From NCBI GenBank assembly GCA_937894335.1, contig CALCRU010000008.1, positions 54,204 through 118,203 of the forward strand: DNA of 64,000 nucleotides. Reading direction: 5' to 3'. The first letter of the stretch is position 1, and each line of letters opens with the position of its first letter. Positions 56,926 to 63,945 of this stretch are shown in pieces. The position numbers were made by a program, and so were the translations under genes. The notes under the pieces were generated by a model. It searched no databases. It was not told the origin of the DNA and saw only the letters and a list, made by a program, of their open reading frames with translations. This DNA comes from an uncultured Treponema sp. GTDB lineage: Bacteria > Spirochaetota > Spirochaetia > Treponematales > Treponemataceae.

Positions 56926-57939
56926 CTATTCGTCTATCTGGCCAAAAGGAGTGTCCTTTAAAATAAGATAGCGGCTTGCATAACGAGCAAAGTAGTCGTC
57001 CTTTGTAAGCAGATAGGATTTTACATTACGCTGAGCTGTGTCTGCTTCTGTTACAGTTCCGTTTTTTGCTACAGTTCTTGTGTTGTATTCACGCACTCCG
57101 TTAGCGGCGTTTCCACGAGGATACACATCTAGTTCCATGTCATCATCCCACACAAGCTCGGGATTAAAGGCATCGCTTACATGGCAGTTAAGAAGAGCAA
57201 TGTTGTCCCATCCGTTAAGAGACTTTGCATTTCCCTTTCCTTCCGTTCTAGCCACATAGAGTGAACTCTTTTTTCTACGGTCACCGGTAAAGCGACAGTT
57301 AAAAAAGACAAAGCCCTGTCCGTCAGGAACAGCCCTGCTTTTTACAGCATAACCGTTGTAGTCGCCTCGGTTGTCTTCCCTAATGGTAATAAGGCAGTCT
57401 TCAAAAAAAGCAGTTTTAGCCTCTCCGCTTATTACATCAATGTCTCCAGTAATTTCGCAGTTCTTAAACCATGTAAAGCCCTTAAGCGTAAGAACATTCT
57501 GCCTGCCTGTAAAGCGCACATCTTCCGCAAGAAGGGTTCCATCAGTGTTGTTCCACACAAAGGCTTCTCCGCTGTCCAAAGTTGTCTGACCTTCAAGCAC
57601 AGACTTTAAATGCGTGTTTAATATGGTAAGGGATTTTATTTTTACATTTGTGGCTGAAGGTCCTACTACAAAGACACCGCGATTTTCGGCGCCACGGTTG
57701 AAGGACTCGCAGTTGTCCACCTGAATTATGCAGTCTTCGGGTTTGGTTCCGGGAGTGCTTTCCAGAATAAGGGGATTGGGCAGATTGTAACGCACGGATT
57801 CAGTATAGGTTCCGGCTTCAAGAAGCATGTGGACAGGAGTGTCTTTTGCAGCGGCTCCAGTCATAATCATTTCGCGTATTTTCTTTAATGCGGCGGTTAT
57901 GCTGCCAACCGTCCGCGGATTAACCGTTAGTTTTAACAT
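56926..57939 (-). CDS. Pectinesterase-family protein, cytoplasmic
   Basis: This 337-residue right-handed beta-helix protein is of the pectin methylesterase/CE8 type. It opens with LTVNPRTVGSITAALKKI and the segment MLLEAGTYTESVRYNL. GEAFVWNNTDGTLLAEDVRF, NCEITGDIDVISGEAKTAFF (containing the conserved catalytic Asp region GDxDFIFG-like) and FFNCRFTGDRRKKSSLYVAR follow. There is no signal peptide, so it would act on imported methylated oligogalacturonides. The -10 of its promoter lies 8 bases before ATG 57939. It heads the kinase-regulator-KdgK operon. Confidence 0.8.
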   Translation of the reverse strand: MLKLTVNPRTVGSITAALKKIREMIMTGAAAKDTPVHMLLEAGTYTESVRYNLPNPLILESTPGTKPEDCIIQVDNCESFNRGAENRGVFVVGPSATNVKIKSLTILNTHLKSVLEGQTTLDSGEAFVWNNTDGTLLAEDVRFTGRQNVLTLKGFTWFKNCEITGDIDVISGEAKTAFFEDCLITIREDNRGDYNGYAVKSRAVPDGQGFVFFNCRFTGDRRKKSSLYVARTEGKGNAKSLNGWDNIALLNCHVSDAFNPELVWDDDMELDVYPRGNAANGVREYNTRTVAKNGTVTEADTAQRNVKSYLLTKDDYFARYASRYLILKDTPFGQIDE

Positions 57940-57947
57940 GATGCAAC

Positions 57948-57976
57948 ATTATACCGCACTTTGGAAAATAAGGCAA
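57948..57976 (-). promoter_or_regulatory. Promoter of the pectin-related operon, near-leaderless
   Basis: On the minus strand: TTGCCT (57971-57976), exact 17-bp spacer, TATAAT (57948-57953). The -10 ends 8 bases before ATG 57939. Confidence 0.65.
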
Positions 57977-57988
57977 ATGAAATGTCCG

Positions 57989-58216
57989 TTATACTCGCAC
58001 AAGCGTATAGTTCTGCGTGCCAAGACCAAGCTTTTCGGCATGGGAAAGAGTTACCTTCCATACAGAATTTGGCTCGCTGTCGTGCCAGAGGTCGCCAGTC
58101 ATTTTTAAGCCCCGTCCTGCATTGTCTGTAATGCGAGTGTTGGGAAACCTGCTTGCCTTTTGACACAAATCCGCACAGGCAGCAATACAGCGTCCACATC
58201 CCGTAGTTACAGGCAT
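57989..58216 (-). CDS. Small cysteine-rich protein downstream of XRE regulator
   Basis: This 75-residue protein opens MPVTTGCGRCIAACADLCQK, with four Cys in a CxxCxxxCxxxC pattern. That could hold an Fe-S cluster or zinc, but it is not a classical ferredoxin motif. The remainder (RITDNAGRGLKMTGDLWHD, KVTLSHAEKLGLGTQNYTL) is polar. The ATG overlaps the end of the XRE gene by 10 bases, so the two would be coupled. An overlapping frame (57933-58199) is less credible. No family is recognised; coding is likely but not certain. Confidence 0.5.
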   Translation of the reverse strand: MPVTTGCGRCIAACADLCQKASRFPNTRITDNAGRGLKMTGDLWHDSEPNSVWKVTLSHAEKLGLGTQNYTLVRV

Positions 58217-58515
58217 GAAGACAAATGTTTTTCTATAATACCGTTGATATCTTCTTTAAGCATGCGAGAAATCTGTTCCTTTGAAGATTCCGTAATCAAT
58301 TTTTTGCCAGGCGGAAGAAAAAGAAAATAAGGCTCTATGCCAAGAGCTTTTGCAATAGCGTCTATCGTTTCGGGCTTTGGAAATTTGGAGCGACTTTCAA
58401 TTTCGGTAATATAAGTCTCTCCGTAGCCAATCAGTTCGGAAAGATTTTCCTGAGTAAGATGATTTTGTTTTCTATAAAATTTGAGGTTTTCCTTAAAAAC
58501 TTCTCGCGTCGACAT
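58207..58515 (-). CDS. XRE-family helix-turn-helix regulator
   Basis: This 102-residue protein has an HTH_3 domain: FKENLKFYRKQNHLTQENLS, ELIGYGETYITEIESRSKFP and PKPETIDAIAKALGIEPYFL. A helical tail of about 35 residues follows. I start at ATG 58515 (MSTREVF); the longer frame to 58584 has no supporting site. It is coupled to the small Cys-rich gene and divergent from the envelope lipoprotein cassette, which makes that cassette a plausible target. DNA site and effector are unknown. Confidence 0.85.
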   Translation of the reverse strand: MSTREVFKENLKFYRKQNHLTQENLSELIGYGETYITEIESRSKFPKPETIDAIAKALGIEPYFLFLPPGKKLITESSKEQISRMLKEDINGIIEKHLSSCL

Positions 58516-58591
58516 CGTAGCTATTAAACCATAATACTTTGTAAAGGGATAAATCTTTATAGCCCAATAGACATTTTTATACAAATTTTTC

Positions 58592-58620
58592 TTGCTTTTT
58601 ACTGGCTATTAGACTATAAT
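58592..58620 (+). promoter_or_regulatory. Promoter of the envelope lipoprotein cassette, predicted leaderless
   Basis: TTGCTT (58592-58597), exact 17-bp spacer, TATAAT (58615-58620). The -10 ends 6 bases before ATG 58627. Confidence 0.75.
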
Positions 58621-58626
58621 TTAGAC

Positions 58627-59733
58627 ATGAAGAGATTTTTGACTTTTTTACTGATTTTTTTCACACTGATTTTTGTCTCGTGTGAAAGCACAAGGGTATA
58701 TGTCGAAACTCACGACATGCTTTACGAAGACGACATACTTATTCAGGAAGAAAAAAGCCTTACATTGGACGGAAAGAAGAAGAATCAGTCTGTAACAAAC
58801 TACTACGACCTTTCCGGTGCAGGATATGTCATAACAGACACGACAAAAACTGCCACAAAGGCCCACTCTGTAACCGCAACGGTAACTAAAAACTCAGGCT
58901 CCTCTTATGTTGATGTGGAATACTCGGTTATCGAAACCACGCTGAACACAACTACCAACCGCTACACAACTTCTGTCGTTGGAACAAAGACGGCTCGACT
59001 TAACAAGGATGGCGGGTTTGTTGCATTTGACAACGGAGCCATCTTTAAGGGCGATGCAATGTCTGACCTTGACGAAGATTTTCTTATGCAGATTGCCTAT
59101 ATAACTTCAGGAAGCATGATGTCCTTTGGAAGCAGCACCGATGTAAATGAAGGAGAGGGAAAGAGTTACCGAACTGAAGAAACCATAGACGAAGTTACGG
59201 TTGTAAGCGTTCCAAACACTCAGTACATTATGTATTCAATTTTAGGCAAGCCCTTTGTCCTTTTGGGCACAGGTCTCTGGAACTTAATCAAATGCCTTGG
59301 GTATTCGTTCTATAACTTTGCAGGCGGATACAACCTTAGTACGGGTCAGATAAGCGAAGAGATGCCCATTTGGCTTATGCCAAGCATGAGTACAGCAAAA
59401 GAAAAATTTACCGCTGGTAAGGAAGCCAATGCAATTCAATACTATCCTGAATATCATCTGCCCTTTACAGACAATACAATTACCGTCGTTACAACAGAAC
59501 AGATGTCAAACTCAACATTTGTCAATGATGATAATGCGGTAAATGTTAGTCGAGTTGCCAAGGATTACACAAACGAAATGTCTGTCGCCCGTTCCGCAAA
59601 AGCTGATGCAGAATACACGGCTGGAGTCGTAGGCCTTGTTGGAACAGGACTTACAATCCCCATAGCAGGACTTTCATGGGTAGCAGGATTTGCAGGAGGA
59701 ATTGCCTCAAAGGTTGCAGAAGCTTACCACTGA
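58627..59733 (+). CDS. Hypothetical lipoprotein
   Basis: This 368-residue protein has a lipoprotein signal with lipobox at LIFVSCEST. The mature part is Thr/Ser/Tyr-rich and beta-like (SVTATVTKNSGSSYVDVEYS). A hydrophobic stretch lies near 215-235 (ILGKPFVLLGTGLWNLIKCL) and a Gly/Ala-rich C-terminal helix (AGVVGLVGTGLTIPIAGLSW) may insert in a membrane. No family is recognised. It is the first gene of the cassette reaching the right window edge and is followed by a hairpin at 59747-59777. Confidence 0.75.
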   Translation: MKRFLTFLLIFFTLIFVSCESTRVYVETHDMLYEDDILIQEEKSLTLDGKKKNQSVTNYYDLSGAGYVITDTTKTATKAHSVTATVTKNSGSSYVDVEYSVIETTLNTTTNRYTTSVVGTKTARLNKDGGFVAFDNGAIFKGDAMSDLDEDFLMQIAYITSGSMMSFGSSTDVNEGEGKSYRTEETIDEVTVVSVPNTQYIMYSILGKPFVLLGTGLWNLIKCLGYSFYNFAGGYNLSTGQISEEMPIWLMPSMSTAKEKFTAGKEANAIQYYPEYHLPFTDNTITVVTTEQMSNSTFVNDDNAVNVSRVAKDYTNEMSVARSAKADAEYTAGVVGLVGTGLTIPIAGLSWVAGFAGGIASKVAEAYH

Positions 59734-59746
59734 CACAGGTTTTACC

Positions 59747-59777
59747 CTTCGCACGATGCGAAGAAAATATATTTTTT
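59747..59777 (+). terminator. Hairpin after the 58627 lipoprotein gene
   Basis: Stem CTTCGCA (59747-59753) / TGCGAAG (59757-59763) with a 3-base loop. It is followed by AAAATATA and then TTTTTT at 59772-59777, just before a GGAGGA ribosome site. It is likely a partial terminator. Confidence 0.55.
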
Positions 59778-59790
59778 CTTGGAGGAAAAT

Positions 59791-60360
59791 ATGAAGAAGA
59801 TTTTAGGAATTGCAGTGGCAGCACTTATGGTTGCCGCAACTATGGTTGGATGCGCTAGCACAAAGAACAATGGTGCAACATTAGGTGGTGCGGATGGAGC
59901 AAGAGCGGCAGGTCGTCCTGGCTGGGCCTATTACGGTTGTACCTTTATCTCAAAAGAAGCAGGTGGATTTATTGACGGTTATGTAGCAACTGCAACAGGA
60001 TATTTTGCAGAAGGAGAAGCTGCACGCGCTGACGAACGCTCTAGCCAAATTGCAGCTCGCCTAGATGCAAGGGCAAACTTAGCAGGCTTTATCTCATCAG
60101 AACTGGCAAGTACAGCCGAAGATAATGGAATATCAACAAATGAAACAAGAGTTGAAGTTATTGACCAGATTCTTAACGGCTCAAGAATTATCGATTCTGT
60201 TTCACAGGATGGAAAGTATTACATACTGATGTTCATTTCTGATGAAGATTTGGAAAAGAGTTCTAACAACAATCCGACTCTTAAAAGTCTGATTCAGAAA
60301 ATTACAGCAGAGCACTTAGCCGATTTGGCAGAGGCAACTTCCACATCAAACTCTAACTAA
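59791..60360 (+). CDS. LPP20-like lipoprotein, paralogue 1 of 3
   Basis: This 189-residue lipoprotein has its signal ending ATMVGCAST. The mature protein has RPGWAYYGCTFISKEAGGFI, then GYFAEGEAARADE, ARLDARANLAGFISSEL and NGSRIIDSVSQDGKYYILMF with ISDEDLEKS. The last two segments resemble LPP20-family lipoproteins, in which an Ala/Arg-rich helix leads to a strand ending in a Tyr/Leu/Phe run. It starts at ATG 59791 behind GGAGGA. Two diverged copies follow directly (60417 and 60866). Function is unknown. Confidence 0.8.
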   Translation: MKKILGIAVAALMVAATMVGCASTKNNGATLGGADGARAAGRPGWAYYGCTFISKEAGGFIDGYVATATGYFAEGEAARADERSSQIAARLDARANLAGFISSELASTAEDNGISTNETRVEVIDQILNGSRIIDSVSQDGKYYILMFISDEDLEKSSNNNPTLKSLIQKITAEHLADLAEATSTSNSN

Positions 60361-60370
60361 CACCATGTCT

Positions 60371-60406
60371 CCCCTACGGTTACCTCCTTTGCCGTAGGGG
60401 ATTTTT
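60371..60406 (+). terminator. Strong hairpin with U-run between paralogues 1 and 2
   Basis: Perfect 9-bp stem CCCCTACGG (60371-60379) / CCGTAGGGG (60392-60400), then ATTTTT. The loop contains CTCCTT (60384-60389), complementary to AAGGAG (60407-60412), the ribosome site of the next gene, so it could also attenuate translation. Confidence 0.75.
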
Positions 60407-60416
60407 AAGGAGCCAT

Positions 60417-60863
60417 ATGAACAGACTTTTTAAGAATTCATTTTTTGCTTCTTTGCTTCTTGTTTTTTCAGTCATTACATCAATAAGTTCCTGCACAACT
60501 GTAGCGGCAACTGTAAGCGAACAGAACAAAGCTCAGGTGGAACAAAACAGAGTTCAAGGATTACCGCTTTGGGCATCATGCAATTTTAAATCCGAAGAAG
60601 CCAGCGCATATATACCCGGCTACAAGACAAACGAAAAGGGACTCTTTGCTTCAGGCACAGGAACAAGCGCCACATCTGCAAGGGTAACTGCTCGGGCAAA
60701 CCTTGCATATTACTGTAAGACAACATACAAATACACAAACTCAGCATCGTCAGAAACCTTGTTAGGTTCAAGAATAATAGATTCATTCACTGCGTCAGAT
60801 GGAACTGTATATGTCCTTATGTTTATCTCTGAAAAAGATGCAAAGAAAAGTTTTGGAGGATGA
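60417..60863 (+). CDS. LPP20-like lipoprotein, paralogue 2 of 3
   Basis: This 148-residue lipoprotein has its signal ending ITSISSCTTV. It is the shortest copy, sharing LPLWASCNFKSEEASAYIPG, SARVTARANLAYYC and LGSRIIDSFTASDGTVYVLM with its neighbours. AAGGAG lies 5 bases before ATG 60417 and pairs with the loop of the upstream hairpin. The stop overlaps the ribosome site of the third paralogue (TGA at 60861-60863 within GGAGGATGAAAATG). Function is unknown. Confidence 0.8.
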   Translation: MNRLFKNSFFASLLLVFSVITSISSCTTVAATVSEQNKAQVEQNRVQGLPLWASCNFKSEEASAYIPGYKTNEKGLFASGTGTSATSARVTARANLAYYCKTTYKYTNSASSETLLGSRIIDSFTASDGTVYVLMFISEKDAKKSFGG

Positions 60864-60865
60864 AA

Positions 60866-61480
60866 ATGAAAAAAGAAATCCTTTTACTTGCAGGAGTTTT
60901 ACTCTTTGTACCCTCAGTTAGTTTTGCAAAGGGACGCTCTGCCGCCGTACAGGAAGAAATTGACCGCATTGCAAATGAAACTGCACAGGAAGAAAACGAA
61001 CCACAATCTTCAACAGAAAAAAAACAAAGGCCATCATGGGCTATGCTTGGGCTAAGTTTTACAACAGATGAAGCCAGCAGTTTTATAAATGACAGTTCTA
61101 AAATACCAATTAGAAACGGATATTTCTTCGAAGGCGAAGGCTATTCCCTTAACATGGCAAAACTGGATGCTGCTACAGGACTAATAGGTTTCTTTGCAAC
61201 AACAAATTTACAATCGACTTTAACTGAATATGAAGACCAAACTTACATCTATGAGACAATCGCAAAAAACACGGCACCGGACATTTCTGAATATGTCAAG
61301 ACCATAGACACTTACACAGATTCAAATGGAAGAGTATATGTATTAATGTTTCTGTCCGAACTCGACATTAAAAAGATTCTACAGCAGGGTGATGAGCTTC
61401 CTCAAATAGAAATTATATATACAACCGCTGATGAAAACGGCAACGAAACTTTCAATCAAGAAATTCGTGTAGTGTATTAA
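60866..61480 (+). CDS. LPP20-like secreted protein, paralogue 3 of 3
   Basis: This 204-residue protein has a Sec signal peptide (ILLLAGVLLFVPSVSFAKG) without a lipobox Cys, unlike the two preceding lipoprotein copies. It keeps RPSWAMLGLSFTTDEASSFI, RNGYFFEGEGYSLNMAKLDA and DTYTDSNGRVYVLMFLSEL. A charged linker follows the signal, and there is an extra C-terminal strand segment. I choose ATG 60866, at proper distance from GGAGGA (60855-60860); the ATG at 60860 overlaps that site. Function is unknown. Confidence 0.78.
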   Translation: MKKEILLLAGVLLFVPSVSFAKGRSAAVQEEIDRIANETAQEENEPQSSTEKKQRPSWAMLGLSFTTDEASSFINDSSKIPIRNGYFFEGEGYSLNMAKLDAATGLIGFFATTNLQSTLTEYEDQTYIYETIAKNTAPDISEYVKTIDTYTDSNGRVYVLMFLSELDIKKILQQGDELPQIEIIYTTADENGNETFNQEIRVVY

Positions 61481-61494
61481 CAGGAGGATGAAAA

Positions 61495-62946
61495 TTGAAA
61501 TTTCCTTTGCATAAAAAAGCACTGATGTTTTCAGCACTTGCACTTACTTTTGCAGTATACGGTTTTGCCGATACGGTACAGGATGCGCAGTCTCTCTCTG
61601 TGGCGCAGAGCATTGTTGACTACGGAACATCCACAAGGATAAGTCACGAAATGGTTCTTATTATGTGGCCGCAAAATTTCGGTTCTCTTTCGGTAAGCGA
61701 CAAACTTAAAGCAGAAGTTCAGAAGGCACTCGTAGAAACGCTTGGCATGTACACAGACAGCATTGTATTTTCCGACGGAGAAATAGAAAGCCAAATGTGG
61801 ACGGTTCTCCAGTATGTAGGCGTAAGTGATGAAGCACAGGCAAAAAGGCGTGAAGAACTTTCAGAAAAAGCGCGATTTTTAATCACTCCCCTCATCACAA
61901 ACAAGAATGCAAAGTATTCACTCCGCCTCTCCATTACAGACTTGATTACAGGACAAAGGCGCACGACAGAAAGCACTTCTGCATACAATACAGAAGCCGC
62001 AGTTTACGCTCATCCCGGTGCATGTGATGAAGCGATATTACTCTTGTGCAACATGTTAAACATCCGTCTTACTTCCACAGAAAAAGATGTCTTGCAAAAA
62101 GGAATAGAAAACCTTACCCCTCAGCAGCAGGTGGAAATAGAAGACGAACGCATAAAGTGGGCAGAAAGCGCAATAGATGACCTTGAAGACATCACAGTAT
62201 ATAGTCCTCAGAACAAGGCTCTGTACGACATGCTTATTGCACAGCACAAAGCCCGTCTTGGCCTTGCCCTAAGCGATGCAGAACAACTCGCCCTTACCGG
62301 TCAGGAAACTCCTGCATCCACCCCCACAGGCGAAGCAGAAGCAGACGCGACAGCAAGCGAAAAGGAAACCAAACAGAAAAAAGAAAAAACAGAAAAGCCC
62401 GAAACCAAACCCGTATGGAAATTTGGTCAGGACGGAATGAACGGTGTTTATTTTGAAGCAGGCGTATTGCTTCAGGGACCAGATTTGGCACTTGAGGGGC
62501 TGTTTGAAATCAACAACTGGCTTTCCGTTGGCGGAGATATAGGTTTTATGATGCTGCCAGGATATTCTCACAATGAATACACAGAAAGATACTTTTACAA
62601 CTGGAACAATGTTTACTGGAACGGTTCTTCCTATAATGTAGAACCTGGTTATGACCATTCCAACTCATACTCATGTCCAACTATTTTTTCATTTAACGCT
62701 CGTGTTCAGGGCGGCATTTCCTTCCACAGATTCTATGCGTACGGGTTTACAGGTATCGGAATGTATGTAGCTTCATTTGGAAGCCTAAGTGCAACAGGGC
62801 TTTCTGTCGAAGGAGGGGTAGGACTTACAAGCAGATTTTTTAGCCAGCATTTCACCGTAGGTGGATTTGTTAAACTTAGAGAATTTATAGGATTAGGCGG
62901 AGGTCCGTCAATTGCAACCGGTATAATTTTAGGTTGGAACTTTTAA
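61495..62946 (+). CDS. Outer-membrane protein with periplasmic N-domain and C-terminal beta-barrel
   Basis: This 483-residue protein has a signal peptide (ALMFSALALTFAVYGFAD). A mixed alpha/beta domain of about 240 residues (SLSVSDKLKAEVQKALVETL, VTPLIT-like strands) is followed by an Ala/Thr/Lys-rich linker (TPTGEAEADATASEKETKQK). The C-terminal barrel has Tyr/Asn-rich loops (YSHNEYTERYFYNWNNVYWN) and ends in GPSIATGIILGWNF with terminal Phe, a typical Bam signal. The start is TTG 61495 behind AGGAGG (61482-61487). It lies between the paralogues and a final lipoprotein and may be their outer-membrane partner. Confidence 0.8.
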   Translation: MKFPLHKKALMFSALALTFAVYGFADTVQDAQSLSVAQSIVDYGTSTRISHEMVLIMWPQNFGSLSVSDKLKAEVQKALVETLGMYTDSIVFSDGEIESQMWTVLQYVGVSDEAQAKRREELSEKARFLITPLITNKNAKYSLRLSITDLITGQRRTTESTSAYNTEAAVYAHPGACDEAILLLCNMLNIRLTSTEKDVLQKGIENLTPQQQVEIEDERIKWAESAIDDLEDITVYSPQNKALYDMLIAQHKARLGLALSDAEQLALTGQETPASTPTGEAEADATASEKETKQKKEKTEKPETKPVWKFGQDGMNGVYFEAGVLLQGPDLALEGLFEINNWLSVGGDIGFMMLPGYSHNEYTERYFYNWNNVYWNGSSYNVEPGYDHSNSYSCPTIFSFNARVQGGISFHRFYAYGFTGIGMYVASFGSLSATGLSVEGGVGLTSRFFSQHFTVGGFVKLREFIGLGGGPSIATGIILGWNF

Positions 62947-62958
62947 AGGAGGTCTATA

Positions 62959-63849
62959 ATGAGAAAGTTTTTTTATATTCTTTTTGCATTGGTAGTATTC
63001 TGCACCATAACAATTACTTCATGTAATTTTTATCTTAACAATGAAGAATTTCTGAACTATTGCGAAAGCATTCATCATGAAATAGACGAAAGAGATGAAA
63101 TTTATAAAAAAGATCAAACAATCTCTATCCCCAGCGCTAATGAAATCATAAAAGCTCATTACTGTTCAGTATTCCGTCTTAATATAGACTATACAAATCA
63201 GCATTATGCTATTGGACTTGGAAATCAATTGGGATATGTAAGAGATTTAAAAATAGAATTGGCATACTCACAAAACGCTGCATCATTTAAATCCTACGAC
63301 ATAGATTACCCTCAGGTATTTTCGACCACATCAAGTACAATTTACATAAGGATAATAAACACCACCGATAGAGATATTACACTAAACAAACTTATAGCGA
63401 CATCATGGATTGACAATGAAGCGGTTAATGCACCGCTTAGCACCACTCTAAGTTATATCGAAGAAAAAGAATGCAGATATATCCAAGAGATTATCATGAA
63501 TAAAACCATCTCTGGCTGGGTTTCATCAAATTATTTGTACCTTCCAACCGCTGCAAATTATACAATCTCCTGTACAAGTTCAAATAGTATAACAATAAAG
63601 TTGGATTATGTCAGACATGAAAACGAGAGCTGGGATTCTTTCAGTGGAGACAATGGTGATCCAAATAAAGTATATTCTTCAAATTCTCCAGAGACATTTA
63701 ATACCATTTCTCCACCATCTGGATATGTCAGTTCTCCAATAAGAATAGAGTTCTTCCCCTATAGCGAAACAATAACTGTTTACAAATTAATCATAGAGGC
63801 AGATCGTCCATTTTCTCCTGCAAGCATCAAGCTCTTACATGATTTGTAA
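62959..63849 (+). CDS. Hypothetical lipoprotein, AT-rich
   Basis: This 296-residue lipoprotein has its signal ending TITITSCNFYL. The mature protein is Asn/Ser/Tyr/Ile-rich and likely beta (STIYIRIINTTDRDITLNKL, SGWVSSNYLYLPTAANYTIS). Base composition is clearly more AT-rich than the preceding genes, which fits recent acquisition or fast evolution. AAGGAGG lies upstream of ATG 62959, 12 bases after the preceding stop. No family is recognised. Confidence 0.75.
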   Translation: MRKFFYILFALVVFCTITITSCNFYLNNEEFLNYCESIHHEIDERDEIYKKDQTISIPSANEIIKAHYCSVFRLNIDYTNQHYAIGLGNQLGYVRDLKIELAYSQNAASFKSYDIDYPQVFSTTSSTIYIRIINTTDRDITLNKLIATSWIDNEAVNAPLSTTLSYIEEKECRYIQEIIMNKTISGWVSSNYLYLPTAANYTISCTSSNSITIKLDYVRHENESWDSFSGDNGDPNKVYSSNSPETFNTISPPSGYVSSPIRIEFFPYSETITVYKLIIEADRPFSPASIKLLHDL

Positions 63850-63895
63850 TGACACACATACAACCATATTCCATTTTTCTTCAAAGGAGGCTTAT

Positions 63896-63945
63896 ATGAA
63901 GAAGAAAATTTTTAGGGGGGGGGTAATATGTATAGTACTACTCTC
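63896..63945 (+). pseudogene. 5' remnant of a lipoprotein gene disrupted by an IS3-family insertion
   Basis: AAAGGAGG (63884-63890) and ATG 63896 start a reading frame MKKKIFRGGVICIVLLS, a typical signal-peptide opening, immediately before the inserted element at 63946. The frame crosses a run of nine G (63915-63923). Without the insertion this would be another exported protein of the cassette. Read-through of the insertion gives only 10 more residues before a stop (63974-63976). Confidence 0.6.

Noticed and set aside
57933..58199. Alternative frame with Cys-rich start overlapping the small Cys-rich gene
   Set aside because: It has no overlap with the XRE stop or ribosome site, and its composition looks like a shadow frame.
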